From Nostoc linckia NIES-25 (GTDB lineage Bacteria > Cyanobacteriota > Cyanobacteriia > Cyanobacteriales > Nostocaceae): DNA of 64,000 nt. The DNA lies in assembly GCF_002368035.1 (NCBI RefSeq), contig NZ_AP018222.1, positions 744,001 to 808,000 on the forward strand. The letters are read 5' to 3'. The notes beneath the pieces were generated by a model. That model did no database searches. It saw only the letters and a program-made list of their open reading frames with translations, and was not told where the DNA came from. The position numbers and the translations under genes are program-made. The first letter of the stretch is position 1, and each line of letters opens with the position of its first letter. This document shows, piece by piece, positions 43,926 to 53,031 of the stretch.

Positions 43926-44939
43926 GTGATTAGAGTTGCAATCAACGGTTTCGGGCGTATTGGACGTAACTTTGCGCGTTGCTGGGTAGGTAGAGAGAAT
44001 AGCAAGATTGACCTTGTAGCCATCAATGACACATCAGACCCTAGAACCAATGCTCACCTGCTAAAGTACGACTCAATGCTAGGGAAGTTAAAGGATGTTG
44101 ACATTACTGCCGATGATAATTCCATCATCATTAACGGTAAGACCGTTAAGTGCGTATCCGATCGCAACCCAGAAAACTTGCCCTGGAAAGATTGGGGAAT
44201 TGACCTAATTATCGAAGCAACAGGGGTATTTACCAGCAAAGAAGGAGCGCTCAAGCATGTGAATGCTGGAGCTAAGAAGGTTCTGATTACCGCTCCTGGA
44301 AAAAATGAGGATGGTACCTTTGTGGTTGGCGTGAATCATCATGACTATGACCACAACGTACACCACATTATCAGTAACGCTAGCTGTACTACCAACTGCT
44401 TGGCGCCAATCGCCAAGGTGTTGAATGATAAGTTCGGTATCATCAAAGGTACGATGACCACCACCCACAGCTATACAGGTGACCAGCGCTTACTAGACGC
44501 TTCTCACCGGGATTTGCGACGGGCGAGAGCCGCAGCCATCAACATTGTACCCACCTCCACTGGTGCAGCAAAAGCAGTGGCGCTGGTTATCCCAGATCTG
44601 AAAGGCAAGCTGAATGGCGTTGCCTTGCGTGTACCGACCCCGAACGTTTCAATGGTAGATTTCGTAGTTCAAGTTGAGAAGCGTACTATTACTGAAGAAG
44701 TTAATCAAGCCCTTAAAGATGCCTCAGAAGGGCCACTCAAAGGCATTTTGGACTACAGCGAACTACAACTAGTTTCGTCAGATTATCAAGGTACTGACGC
44801 TTCATCAATTGTTGATGCTAGCTTAACTTTGGTTATGGGCAATGACTTAGTAAAAGTTATGGCTTGGTATGACAACGAGTGGGGTTACAGCCAACGAGTC
44901 TTGGATTTAGCCGAATTGGTAGCCGAGAAGTGGGTTTAA
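43926..44939 (+). CDS. gap2: Glyceraldehyde-3-phosphate dehydrogenase, Calvin-cycle type (Gap2)
   Basis: 337 residues from GTG 43926 (VIRVAINGFGRIGRNFARCW) after GAGGGCAAGA; an ATG at 43875 would add 17 unrelated residues. Cofactor domain up to ~150, active site SNASCTTNCLAPIAK with the catalytic Cys, His in MTTTHSYTGDQRLLDASHRD and C-terminal WYDNEWGYSQRVLDLA. The segment NDTSDPRTNAHLLKYDSMLG marks the Gap2 class of cyanobacteria and chloroplasts, which uses NADPH in CO2 fixation. Probably highly expressed; followed by an STRR tract. Confidence 0.97.
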   Translation: MIRVAINGFGRIGRNFARCWVGRENSKIDLVAINDTSDPRTNAHLLKYDSMLGKLKDVDITADDNSIIINGKTVKCVSDRNPENLPWKDWGIDLIIEATGVFTSKEGALKHVNAGAKKVLITAPGKNEDGTFVVGVNHHDYDHNVHHIISNASCTTNCLAPIAKVLNDKFGIIKGTMTTTHSYTGDQRLLDASHRDLRRARAAAINIVPTSTGAAKAVALVIPDLKGKLNGVALRVPTPNVSMVDFVVQVEKRTITEEVNQALKDASEGPLKGILDYSELQLVSSDYQGTDASSIVDASLTLVMGNDLVKVMAWYDNEWGYSQRVLDLAELVAEKWV

Positions 44940-44943
44940 TTAA

Positions 44944-45048
44944 TAAAGTTAGGAGTTAGGAGTGAAGAGTTAGGAATAAGGGGTAAAAAATGAGGAGTGA
45001 AGAATGAAGAGTGAGGAATTAAAACTCCTAACTCGTAATTTCTAACTC
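44944..45048. repeat. GGAGTTA/TAACTCC STRR tract
   Basis: GTTAGGA/GTGAAGA-type units, then TAACTCC units in the other sense near the thiL stop. The thiL stop codon lies directly at the edge. Confidence 0.9.
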
Positions 45049-46098
45049 CTAACTCTTAAAGTGTTGAAATCCTCGACTAAGAGTGAGAACTTGGTCGGGG
45101 AATTTTTTTTGTTCGTCGTGCAATAGTATTGTTGAACCTGGTGTAATTGTGCCAACGATCGCAGCACCTCCACCAAGATGTTTTACAAAAGCTGATGCTG
45201 ACTCTTGTGGTAAGCACAGCACTAATTCAAAGTCTTCGCCGCCGTAGAGAGCATATTGGAGAGCTTGCTCTGGTGTTAGCCAATGGTTAAAAGCTGTTGG
45301 TAAGGAAATTTGTCTGAGTTCTAAGACCGCGCCAACACCGCTGGCGCGACAAATTTGGATTACAGCATCTGCTAAACCGTCGCTGCTATCCATACCAGCG
45401 ACAGGAATTTTGGATTTTAAATTATGGACTTCGGCTTCGCTCAGTTGAAGGATTTTGGATTGTGAATTTAAGATTTGTTCGAGGATGGGTAAGACATCTA
45501 ATCGTGGCTGGGGACGCTGATGTGCGCCGATTAGAGCAGTCTTTTCTTCGTCATTGAGGTTTTGTCCTAGTTCGGGATGTAAAAGCAGTTGTAAGCCAGC
45601 GTGGGAGGCTCCGTGAACGCCTGTAACGACGATCGCATCTCCCACAACAGCAGCAGAACGGCGGATAATTCGGCTGGGGTGAACTTGACCAAAAGCGGTA
45701 ATTGCTAAAGTAGTCACAGGCGATCGCACTACATCACCACCAACAATTGGGGTATTGTACTTTTGCAGGCATTCTGTCATTCCCTGGTATAAGCTTTCCA
45801 CCCAACTCACACTCAAATCTCCAGGAAGCCCCAATCCAACAGCGATCCCCAAAGGTGAAGCACCCATCGCTGCCAAATCTGACAAGTTAGCAGCCGCCGC
45901 ACGCCAACCTGCGTCTTCTGGGGAAGTGGTGAGGTTACTAAAATGTACCCCATCAACCAGTACATCTGTCGTGACGACTAAAGATTGCTCTGGTGCGGTG
46001 ACCAATACTGCTGCATCATCGCCAATAATTTCTGGAGGGCAGAAACGGTGTAATCTTGCTAGAAGACCTTGTTCGCCAATATTTTTGACTTTAGTCAT
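45049..46098 (-). CDS. thiL: Thiamine-monophosphate kinase
   Basis: 349 residues. ATP-dependent phosphorylation of thiamine phosphate to thiamine diphosphate. Family landmarks: IGDDAAVL, TTDVLVDGVHFSNLTTSPED, AAANLSDLAAMGASPLGIAV, GGDVVRSPVTTLAITAFGQV, VVTGVHGASHAGLQLL and GMDSSDGLADAVIQICRASG. An insert around 190-225 (ILNSQSKILQLSEAEVHNLK) is unusual and looks like sequence derived from a dispersed repeat. The start codon overlaps GTCATTAGTCAT repeat DNA, so the 5' untranslated region is STRR-derived. Confidence 0.93.
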   Translation of the reverse strand: MTKVKNIGEQGLLARLHRFCPPEIIGDDAAVLVTAPEQSLVVTTDVLVDGVHFSNLTTSPEDAGWRAAAANLSDLAAMGASPLGIAVGLGLPGDLSVSWVESLYQGMTECLQKYNTPIVGGDVVRSPVTTLAITAFGQVHPSRIIRRSAAVVGDAIVVTGVHGASHAGLQLLLHPELGQNLNDEEKTALIGAHQRPQPRLDVLPILEQILNSQSKILQLSEAEVHNLKSKIPVAGMDSSDGLADAVIQICRASGVGAVLELRQISLPTAFNHWLTPEQALQYALYGGEDFELVLCLPQESASAFVKHLGGGAAIVGTITPGSTILLHDEQKKFPDQVLTLSRGFQHFKS

Positions 46099-46180
46099 TA
46101 GTCACTAGTCATTAGTCATTGGTCATTAGTCATTGGTCATTGGTCATTAGTTATTCCCCGTATCCCCGCATCTTCTTCAT
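46099..46180. repeat. GTCATTAGTCATTGG STRR tract
   Basis: AGTCATT/GGTCATT heptamers (46099-46152) immediately before the thiL start, then C-rich repeat sequence. Confidence 0.9.
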
Positions 46181-46247
46181 CTCCTTCATTTCCCTACTCC
46201 GTACTCTGTCAAGTTACGATAATGATATCGTCTAAGGATCTGTTGAG

Positions 46248-46820
46248 ATGCTTATTTCACCAGTAACAAATCTCACATTTGAAGATTACTTAAATTATGA
46301 TGATAGCAGTGGTTTTCACTACGAACTGGTGGATGGCAGACTGGAATTAATGAACCCCCCGACGATTGAACATTTCTTGATTGCTAAATTCCTTGAGCAG
46401 TTGCTAGATGCAGAAATTAAGCGGTTGACTTTACCTTGGTTAACTTTTCGCGAAACTGGGGTGAGGACGGGGAGAAGTAAATCTAGATTAACTGATTTGT
46501 CTGTGGTGAGGCAGGAGCAAGCAAGAGAATTAATCAATGTATCAGCAGTCTTTGAATCACCACCACTACTAATAGTAGAAGTAGTCAGTCCAGATTCTAT
46601 CAAGCGAGACTACCGTTATAAGCGGTCTGAATATGCAGCATTAGAAGTACCTGAATATTGGATTGTAGACCCACTCGAAGGAAAAATTTCGGTCTTATTG
46701 CTCGAAGAAGGATTTTATGAAGAGACGGTGTTTAGTGGCAACGAGCAAATTGTATCGCGGACTTTTCCAGAAATAGCGATCGCAGTCGATCGGATATTTA
46801 CCGCTGGGAATCTCAGTTAG
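46248..46820 (+). CDS. Uma2 family protein
   Basis: 190 residues. Uma2 proteins have a PD-(D/E)XK restriction-endonuclease-like core and are extremely numerous in cyanobacteria; function unproven. Seen: TFEDYLNYDDSSGFHYELVD (start of core), LTDLSVVR (metal-site Asp), SPPLLIVEVVSPDSIKRDYR (ExV) and the typical KRSEYAALEVPEYWIVDPLE. ATG 46248. Flanked by repeats; no operon partner. Confidence 0.9.
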   Translation: MLISPVTNLTFEDYLNYDDSSGFHYELVDGRLELMNPPTIEHFLIAKFLEQLLDAEIKRLTLPWLTFRETGVRTGRSKSRLTDLSVVRQEQARELINVSAVFESPPLLIVEVVSPDSIKRDYRYKRSEYAALEVPEYWIVDPLEGKISVLLLEEGFYEETVFSGNEQIVSRTFPEIAIAVDRIFTAGNLS

Positions 46821-46906
46821 GGGACTGGGCATAGGATATGGGGCATTGCAAGTGTGGAAGGTGTGGGAGGATGGGGAAGAAATCCTTCCCCCCCACTCCC
46901 TCATCT

Positions 46907-48013
46907 TTATGCTGCTTGCGGCTCAACCAGATTTTCTATACCTTGGACTACTGTTGCTGACTCAATTTTGTCACCAGCCCTCAGTTTATCCAAAACTTCT
47001 TTGCCTTCAGTGAGATAGCCAAAAACAGCGTAGCGACCATCCAATAGGTTTCGTCCGGCGGGAGTAAGTTCTGGTTCAAATAGAAAGAAGAAAAATTGTG
47101 AAGAACCTCCATTGACTTCACTTTCGGGACGAGCCATAACTACTGCACCAAAAGCGGAAAAAGGTAGAACTGGCATATCAATGTAACGACCAGCTTCTTC
47201 TAGGGTAATGCCATAGGTAGGTTCCTTGTCGCCTTCAACCAAGATTTCTAAAGGAACAGCGCGGTATTTACCTGTTTTCGGATCGATAAAACCCACTTCT
47301 TTTCCAGGTGGATCTCCAGTTTGCAGAAAGTAAGATTCTTCAGAACGGGTGAATTCTAAGCCATTATAAAAACCCCTCTGCACTAAATCTATAAAATTAC
47401 CAGCAGTCACAGGGGCGCTGTAACCATCCACTACAACGGTGAGGTTGCCTTTGTTGGTTTTTAATTCTACGGTGGCGCGGCCTTGAAGTTGTGGCAGGTT
47501 ACTGTACTCAGCAGGAACTTCAAAGGGAAATTCCTTCACCATTGACTCTTCTAGCTGAGTGATGAGATTCAACAGTTTAGTTCTCTGTTGCAAAATTTGT
47601 TGTTTATCTTTGGTATTCGCCAATTCTTGCAGGTTAAGCACGCCAGATTTTAATTCGTTAATCCAAGCTTCTGCTTGGGGTTGGCGTTCTTCGGGAACAC
47701 TTGCTAGGATTTGGGAGGGTTTATCGAGAATGCGAGATGCTTGGCTGATGTCTTTGGAAACAGCACCCCAGCGCCGATTTGCCCGCAGTTGGCTAGAAAT
47801 GTCCTCTAAGCTGGCTTGTAGTTGCCGCACAGGTTTGTTATCTATCGGGAGTGCATACCGCAACAAAGCATTACCGTCTGTAATTGCGTTGCCAGCTGGC
47901 AGCGCGGCGCTACTAGAGGGAGTCCACCCAACTGTAGTTATGCCTAAAAATATTGTTAGCAGCAGTATTGCCATTAGGCTGTTCTTCAGCCAGGATTTTA
48001 ATAAGTCAAGCAT
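46907..48013 (-). CDS. Cyclophilin-type peptidyl-prolyl isomerase (TLP40-like)
   Basis: About 368 residues from ATG 48013 (MLDLLKSWLKNSLMAILLLT); upstream in-frame Mets lie in repeat DNA. N-terminal membrane/signal segment (about 10-30), a helical domain of about 130 residues (LQASLEDISSQLRANRRWGA... AEAWINELKSGVLNLQELAN) and a cyclophilin domain (ATVELKTNKGNLTVVVDGYS, APVTAGNFIDLVQRGFYNGL, GSSQFFFFLFEP, DGRYAVFGYLTEGKEVL). This two-part layout matches the thylakoid-lumen TLP40/AMPPIase group, so a lumenal or periplasmic folding role is likely. Some cyclophilin active-site residues differ, as in that group. Confidence 0.88.
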   Translation of the reverse strand: MLDLLKSWLKNSLMAILLLTIFLGITTVGWTPSSSAALPAGNAITDGNALLRYALPIDNKPVRQLQASLEDISSQLRANRRWGAVSKDISQASRILDKPSQILASVPEERQPQAEAWINELKSGVLNLQELANTKDKQQILQQRTKLLNLITQLEESMVKEFPFEVPAEYSNLPQLQGRATVELKTNKGNLTVVVDGYSAPVTAGNFIDLVQRGFYNGLEFTRSEESYFLQTGDPPGKEVGFIDPKTGKYRAVPLEILVEGDKEPTYGITLEEAGRYIDMPVLPFSAFGAVVMARPESEVNGGSSQFFFFLFEPELTPAGRNLLDGRYAVFGYLTEGKEVLDKLRAGDKIESATVVQGIENLVEPQAA

Positions 48014-48109
48014 GGAATAACTCAAATGCAGCATTGATATTGTTGACTGGACGTAACCCATCAATAATCTTCCCACAGTAGGAGTGCCCAGTGCAGAGTG
48101 TTGACTGGG

Positions 48110-48223
48110 GACTGGGGACATGGCAACGCTTTGGGAAAAGGGTAAAGGTTAAAGGGAAAAGAGAGATCTTTCCTTTCCCCCTGCCCCTTATCCCCAGAGG
48201 GGGCCCCGCCTTCCCCTTTCCCC
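48110..48223. repeat. Left arm of a perfect 114-bp inverted repeat
   Basis: Identical in reverse complement to 53032-53145, with no mismatch found over 114 positions. It begins GACTGGGGACATGG and ends CTTCCCCTTTCCCC. A 44-bp core (48133-48176) recurs in direct orientation at 51008-51051. Confidence 0.93.
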
Positions 48224-48294
48224 CTTCCCCTTTCCCCCTTCCCCTTTCCCCCTTCCCCTTTCCCCCTTCCCCTTTCCCCCTTCCCCTTTCCCCC
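48211..48294. repeat. Six copies of a 14-bp pyrimidine repeat
   Basis: TTCCCCTTTCCCCC repeated six times exactly (48211-48294), within an 86-nt pure pyrimidine run. Lies between the divergent cyclophilin and efp genes; such mirror-like tracts can form triplex DNA (general knowledge). Confidence 0.95.
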
Positions 48295-48372
48295 ATGCCC
48301 AAAATGAATAACTAATTACTCCGCTTGAAGGGTACAATAAATGCCGATTGTCTTCCAAAACTTGAAAGTTTC

Positions 48373-48930
48373 ATGATCTCCAGCAACGACTTTCGACCTG
48401 GTGTCTCAATTGTATTAGATGGATCTGTATGGCGAGTGGTGGAATTCCTCCACGTTAAGCCAGGAAAAGGTTCTGCCTTTGTACGAACCAAGCTGAAAAA
48501 TGTTCAGAATGGGAGTGTGGTGGAAAAAACCTTCCGGGCAGGGGAAACAGTACCCCAAGCCACTTTAGAAAAAAGGACAATGCAGCATACCTATAAAGAG
48601 GGTGATGAGTTTGTCTTTATGGATATGGAAACCTATGAAGAAGGCAGATTGAGCGCATCACAAATTGGCGATCGCGTCAAATACCTCAAGGAAGGTATGG
48701 AAGCTAACGTCATTCGTTGGGGCGAACAAGTACTTGAAGTGGAACTGCCCAACTCTGTGGTTCTAGAAGTAGTGCAAACAGATCCGGGTGTAAAAGGTGA
48801 TACTGCCACAGGTGGTACTAAGCCAGCTACTCTCGAAACTGGTGCAACTGTGATGGTTCCCTTGTTTATTTCCCAAGGTGAGCGCATCAAAATTGATACC
48901 CGTGATGATAAATATTTAGGCAGGGAATAA
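48373..48930 (+). CDS. efp: Translation elongation factor P
   Basis: 185 residues from ATG 48373 (MISSNDFRPGVSIVLDGSVW). It relieves ribosome stalling at polyproline. The tip loop HVKPGKGSAFVRTKLKN carries Lys, so modification of the EpmA/Lys type or none is expected rather than the Arg type. All three beta-barrel domains are present (EFVFMDMETYEEGRLSASQI; VVLEVVQTDPGVKGDTATGG; VPLFISQGERIKIDTRDDKY). The frame is open 16 codons upstream, but those lack family match. accB follows 109 nt downstream, an order often seen in cyanobacteria. Confidence 0.97.
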   Translation: MISSNDFRPGVSIVLDGSVWRVVEFLHVKPGKGSAFVRTKLKNVQNGSVVEKTFRAGETVPQATLEKRTMQHTYKEGDEFVFMDMETYEEGRLSASQIGDRVKYLKEGMEANVIRWGEQVLEVELPNSVVLEVVQTDPGVKGDTATGGTKPATLETGATVMVPLFISQGERIKIDTRDDKYLGRE

Positions 48931-49039
48931 GTTTGGATTTTAATCTCAAACAAATCCCGATTTCAATCCCTATTTAGGGATTAAATCCCTGCCACACTTA
49001 AAAATGCTAATTTACGGATAGGTCGAGGTAATAAAAACT

Positions 49040-49597
49040 GTGCCATTGGACTTTAATGAAATCCGCCAACTACTGGCAACTATCGCACAAACAGACATTG
49101 CAGAAGTCACGCTCAAAAGCGATGACTTTGAACTAACAGTTCGTAAGGCTGCGAGCATTAGCAATCATATGTTGTCGATAGGTCAAACGACCGTAGGCGG
49201 TGTGGTAGGTTCGGGCTTGCCATCGGGTTTACCTACAGCAAACCAGGTGGCTACAAGTCAGGTAACAGAGGTGGCAACAGGTCGGCTGTTTGACAATGCT
49301 GCAACTGGAAGCCAATTACAGTTGTCAGTCAATCCCCCCTCAACCATTGACCAGAGATTAGTAGAGGTGCCTTCTCCGATGGTGGGAACATTTTATCGCG
49401 CTCCTGCACCGGGTGAAGCACCATTTGTAGAGGTGGGCGATCGCGTCCGCAAAGGTCAAACAGTCTGTATCATTGAGGCCATGAAGCTGATGAATGAAAT
49501 CGAAGCCGAAGTCTCCGGCCAAGTAATGGAAATTCTGCTGCAAAATGGTGAACCAGTAGAATATGGTCAACCTTTGATGCGAATTAACCCTGATTAA
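49040..49597 (+). CDS. accB: Acetyl-CoA carboxylase biotin carboxyl carrier protein
   Basis: 185 residues from GTG 49040 (VPLDFNEIRQLLATIAQTDI). Biotin carrier of acetyl-CoA carboxylase; partner of AccC (2962). The N-terminal helical part DDFELTVRKA is followed by a Gln/Ser/Thr-rich linker (about 45-105) and the biotinyl domain: VPSPMVGTFYRAPAPGEAPF, VEVGDRVRKGQTVCIIEAMK with the biotinylated Lys in EAMKLMNEIEAE. Downstream of efp and probably co-transcribed. Confidence 0.97.
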   Translation: MPLDFNEIRQLLATIAQTDIAEVTLKSDDFELTVRKAASISNHMLSIGQTTVGGVVGSGLPSGLPTANQVATSQVTEVATGRLFDNAATGSQLQLSVNPPSTIDQRLVEVPSPMVGTFYRAPAPGEAPFVEVGDRVRKGQTVCIIEAMKLMNEIEAEVSGQVMEILLQNGEPVEYGQPLMRINPD

Positions 49598-49660
49598 GTA
49601 TTAATCTATATTATGAAGTGAGTTATCGTTAAAACTTTCAATCCTTGCGGGTTAATCCTG

Positions 49661-50008
49661 ATGAAACAAACGTTGCCTTTACCACCAGAAGTGGTGCAAC
49701 AAGTAGCTGAATACTTCGGCCTGTTGAGTGAGCCAATGCGCCTACGGCTGCTACACTTACTACGGGATGAAGAAAAATGCGTGCAAGAGTTGGTAGAGGC
49801 AACACAGACTTCTCAGGCAAATGTGTCAAAGCACCTGAAGATAATGTGGCAAGCAGGAATCCTTAGCCGCCGCAGTGAAGGAACTTGCGCCTATTACAGG
49901 GTGGAAGACCAAATGATTTTTGAGCTGTGTAATCGGGTTTGCGATCGCCTCGCCACAAGGTTAGAACAGCAAGCCCGTAATTTTCGCGTTTTGAATAGCA
50001 AACGGTAA
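49661..50008 (+). CDS. ArsR/SmtB family transcriptional regulator
   Basis: 115 residues. Winged helix: PMRLRLLHLLRDEEKCVQEL, recognition region TQTSQANVSKHLKIMWQAGI and wing LSRRSEGTCAYYRVEDQ. Only the Cys in KCVQEL is near the usual metal-binding ELCVC position, and the paired Cys is missing, so the effector may not be a metal, or binding may use other residues. ATG 49661. Follows accB by 63 nt; target unknown. Confidence 0.92.
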   Translation: MKQTLPLPPEVVQQVAEYFGLLSEPMRLRLLHLLRDEEKCVQELVEATQTSQANVSKHLKIMWQAGILSRRSEGTCAYYRVEDQMIFELCNRVCDRLATRLEQQARNFRVLNSKR

Positions 50009-50155
50009 GTCATTTGTCATTTGTCTTTTGTCCTTTGTCCTTTGCTGTAGTCATTTGTTTTTTGTCCTTTGTCCTTTGCTGTTTGTCCGAAACTAATGAC
50101 CAATGACTAATGACTAATGACCAATGACCAATGACCAATGACTAATGACTAATGA
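50009..50155. repeat. TTTGTCC/CAATGAC STRR tract
   Basis: GTCATTT, GTCCTTT and TGCTGTAGTCATTTG units (50010-50085), then CCAATGA/CTAATGA heptamers (50095-50158), filling the gap between convergent genes. Confidence 0.93.
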
Positions 50156-50776
50156 CTAAAGCGGATAGTTTTTGTCGAAACTTTCACGAGTTAGTGGTTG
50201 TTGTAACTCTATACCTTCACCGCCCAAAATATCCAAGGGTTTACCGTTCACGTCAATGTAAACTTGGGCTTTTGGATTTAAACTTGTCGCAGTATAAACA
50301 ACTTGTCCCACGCGGCCTATCATTGAGGCACTACCACCGCCGCTGGTAAATTCTTCAGATAAATTAACGCGAACTTCATTATTATCCGCTTTCAGACCCA
50401 ATAATTTGGTTCCCTTGGGGATAGTTGTAGAATCCGTCCCTTCTGTTGGGCCTGCTAACAAGCTTTCAAAAGCTGCTTCTAAAGCTTGGTTAGGTCTTAC
50501 AGCAGCTACTCTAGCTACTCTTACAGGCTGGGGAACCAAAGCAATATTTTTATCCTTTGGTCTAAGCCAATAAACGTTAGCAGTTTGCTCATTACTTGGC
50601 TGCCTAGTTGATGGCTGGGCTGGCTGGTCAATACCTTGAGAGGGTTTTGATGGTGTAGGGGTATTATTAGATTGTGAAGTTAACCAAGCCACACCGCCAC
50701 CTACCGCTACAACTACTGCTGCGACAGCTGCTATTACGCCTGAAGAAATACGATTAGATCCTTGTTGGTCTTTCAT
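50156..50776 (-). CDS. GerMN domain protein
   Basis: About 206 residues. N-terminal membrane anchor (about 12-34, SGVIAAVAAVVVAVGGGVAW), a Pro/Ser/Gln linker (35-65), then a GerMN domain: NVYWLRPKDKNIALVPQPVR, LEAAFESLLAGPTEG, PKGTKLLGLKADNNEVRVNL and VVYTATSLNPKAQVYIDVNG. The family (also in GerM and LpqB) is extracytoplasmic; in cyanobacteria the role is unknown, with envelope function likely. Start ATG 50776 (MKDQQG) or 50782. Stop lies next to an STRR tract. Confidence 0.88.
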   Translation of the reverse strand: MKDQQGSNRISSGVIAAVAAVVVAVGGGVAWLTSQSNNTPTPSKPSQGIDQPAQPSTRQPSNEQTANVYWLRPKDKNIALVPQPVRVARVAAVRPNQALEAAFESLLAGPTEGTDSTTIPKGTKLLGLKADNNEVRVNLSEEFTSGGGSASMIGRVGQVVYTATSLNPKAQVYIDVNGKPLDILGGEGIELQQPLTRESFDKNYPL

Positions 50777-51007
50777 GTTCAAAACCTTCCTGACTGAGGG
50801 CTGAGATGGTAGTTATGTGAGGAGCAGCCTGGTTAAAGACGATACTGACAAGTGGAGAGTTTCCCACAATTTAGAGGAGGCTTCGTGCCTCAAAATCCGA
50901 TTAATTTTTAATCCTGCAAGTTCCTAATTTAATTTTAGAATTTGTACTTCTAGTCCGTCACTGTCGAATTGTTTAAATTTTGGGGACTGGGGACATGGGT
51001 TCGAGAA

Positions 51008-51051
51008 GGGAAAAGGGTAAAGGTTAAAGGGAAAAGAGAGATCTTTCCTTT
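51008..51051. repeat. 44-bp copy of the dispersed repeat core
   Basis: Identical to 48133-48176 in the same orientation, and preceded by the same GGGGACTGGGGACATGG prefix (50982-50998). It lies just beyond the proS stop, inside the segment bounded by the 114-bp inverted repeats. Confidence 0.9.
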
Positions 51052-51097
51052 GCCCCTTCCCCTTTGCCCCTTCCCCTTTGCCCCTTTGCCCCATGCC

Positions 51098-52918
51098 CTA
51101 TGCCCTATGCCCCACACCTATTGCCTCGTTAACCCACTGTTTGAGTGTGGTTGTCACTTCATCAATGGCAATTTCTTGGGATTTACGGGTTGCTCTTTCT
51201 ACAACTTCGACTTTGCCGTTGGCGATCGCTCGTCCGGTTACAATTCTGTATGGGATGCCTATCAAATCTGCATCTTTGAATTTCACTCCGGCTCGTTCAT
51301 CGCGGTCATCGAGTAAGGTTTCAATTCCGGCTTGATTGAGTTGTACGTACAGTTTTTCGGCGATTTCCACTTGTTGAGCATCATTAATGTTAGGAATTGT
51401 GACGATCGCGTGATAAGGTGCGATCGCTACTGGCCAAATAATTCCATCTTTATCATAAGATTGCTCTACGGCGGCTTGGGCTAAACGCGATACGCCTACA
51501 CCAAAACAACCCATGACTAGCGGTTTTTCTTCACCCTGTTCATTGGTATAAGTTGCTCCCAAGCTTTGTGAATATTTAGTGCCTAATTGGAATATGTGGC
51601 CTGCTTCAATTCCCCTGGCGCTTTGTAAGAGTTGTTCTGGGTTGTGAATAGCGCGATCGCCTGGTCTAGCTTTCCGCACATCTACTACTAATTCTGGTAA
51701 TTTAAATTGCTCGTTCCAGTTAGCACCAACTACGTGATAGCCAGTTTCATTTGCCCCTGTGACAAAGTTTTTTAAATCAACGGCTGTTCGATCCACCAAG
51801 CGCAAAAATTTAGGATGAATCTGTTTATTGGCAGTAATATACTCATCTGCGATGTCTGGCGCAATGTAGCCTAAAGGCAGAGATTTCGCTGCCCATGTTT
51901 GCTGGGCTTCAGAATTCGGTACGCTCAAATTGAGAATAGTTTGAGCGCCATAGTTAGAAGCTAATTTGGTCAATTCATTTTGCAACTTGACTTCATTAAC
52001 TTCTTGGTCGCCTCGGATGCTCACCAAAACCAACACCGTCACACCATTGTTATAAACTGTTTGGTAAAGGACGTTTTTCACCACTTGGGTGGGAGAACAT
52101 TTGAGGAATCTCGAAACTGTTTCAATCGTCTCTGTTCCAGGTGTATCGCGTTTTTCGTAGGTTGTAAACCGTGAGGGTTCGATATCGGCTGGTAAAGAAA
52201 CTGCCTTTTCTACGTTAGCGGCGTATTTACCATCGTCAGTGTAGAGAACTTCGTCTTCGCCAGCTTCCGCCAACACCATAAATTCTGTGGAACCAGAACC
52301 ACCAATTGCACCAGAATCGGCTTCTACTGCCCGAAAAGCCAAGCCAGAACGCCGCAGCATATTGCTGTAGGCTTGATACATATCGTCGTAAGTTTTTTTG
52401 AGGCTAGCTTCATCGACGTGGAAAGAATAGCCGTCTTTCATGATAAATTCCCGTCCGCGCATCAAACCAAAGCGGGGACGAATTTCATCGCGGAATTTAG
52501 TTTGAATTTGGTAGAGATGCAGAGGTAATTGGCGATAGGAACGAATCATATCACGAGCGATCGCTGTGATGACTTCTTCATGAGTCGGGCCTAATCCTAA
52601 TTGTTGCTCGCGGCGGTCAATTAGGGAAAACATAATTCCCTCAGCTTTGGTGTAAGTATCCCAACGTCCCGATTCCTTCCATAACTCAGCAGGTTGTAAT
52701 TGCGGCAAAAGACATTCCTGTGCGCCTGTAGCGTTCATTTCTTCGCGCACAATTTGGGAAACCTTTTGCAGTACCCGCCACATCAAGGGGAGATAAGCAT
52801 AGACACCGCTACCGATGCGACGAATGTAACCTGCACGCAGTAATAATTTATGGCTGGGAATCTCAGCATCAGCTGGATCGTCCCGCAGTGTAACAAATAA
52901 CATTTGTGATAGTCGCAT
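51098..52918 (-). CDS. proS: Prolyl-tRNA synthetase
   Basis: 606 residues, bacterial-type class II ProRS. Seen: N-terminal RLSQMLFVTLRDDPADAEIP, motif 2 QIQTKFRDEIRPRFGLMRGR, YSFHVDEASL, a central INS editing domain (about 230-400, with VVKNVLYQTV), motif 3 CFGVGVSRLAQAAVEQ and the anticodon-binding domain ETLLDDRDERAGVKFKDADL. The last few codons (VGHRA) and stop fall in CCTATGCC repeat DNA, so the extreme C-terminus is repeat-derived. ATG 52918. Confidence 0.97.
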   Translation of the reverse strand: MRLSQMLFVTLRDDPADAEIPSHKLLLRAGYIRRIGSGVYAYLPLMWRVLQKVSQIVREEMNATGAQECLLPQLQPAELWKESGRWDTYTKAEGIMFSLIDRREQQLGLGPTHEEVITAIARDMIRSYRQLPLHLYQIQTKFRDEIRPRFGLMRGREFIMKDGYSFHVDEASLKKTYDDMYQAYSNMLRRSGLAFRAVEADSGAIGGSGSTEFMVLAEAGEDEVLYTDDGKYAANVEKAVSLPADIEPSRFTTYEKRDTPGTETIETVSRFLKCSPTQVVKNVLYQTVYNNGVTVLVLVSIRGDQEVNEVKLQNELTKLASNYGAQTILNLSVPNSEAQQTWAAKSLPLGYIAPDIADEYITANKQIHPKFLRLVDRTAVDLKNFVTGANETGYHVVGANWNEQFKLPELVVDVRKARPGDRAIHNPEQLLQSARGIEAGHIFQLGTKYSQSLGATYTNEQGEEKPLVMGCFGVGVSRLAQAAVEQSYDKDGIIWPVAIAPYHAIVTIPNINDAQQVEIAEKLYVQLNQAGIETLLDDRDERAGVKFKDADLIGIPYRIVTGRAIANGKVEVVERATRKSQEIAIDEVTTTLKQWVNEAIGVGHRA

Positions 52919-53031
52919 CGTTTATTACCTTTCCAAAATCGCTAATTTCTATGTCAACTAAAGTATGAATTATCAAGGATGAAGTAAAAAGGGACTGGGG
53001 ATTGGGGATTGGGCATTGGGCATGGGGCAAA

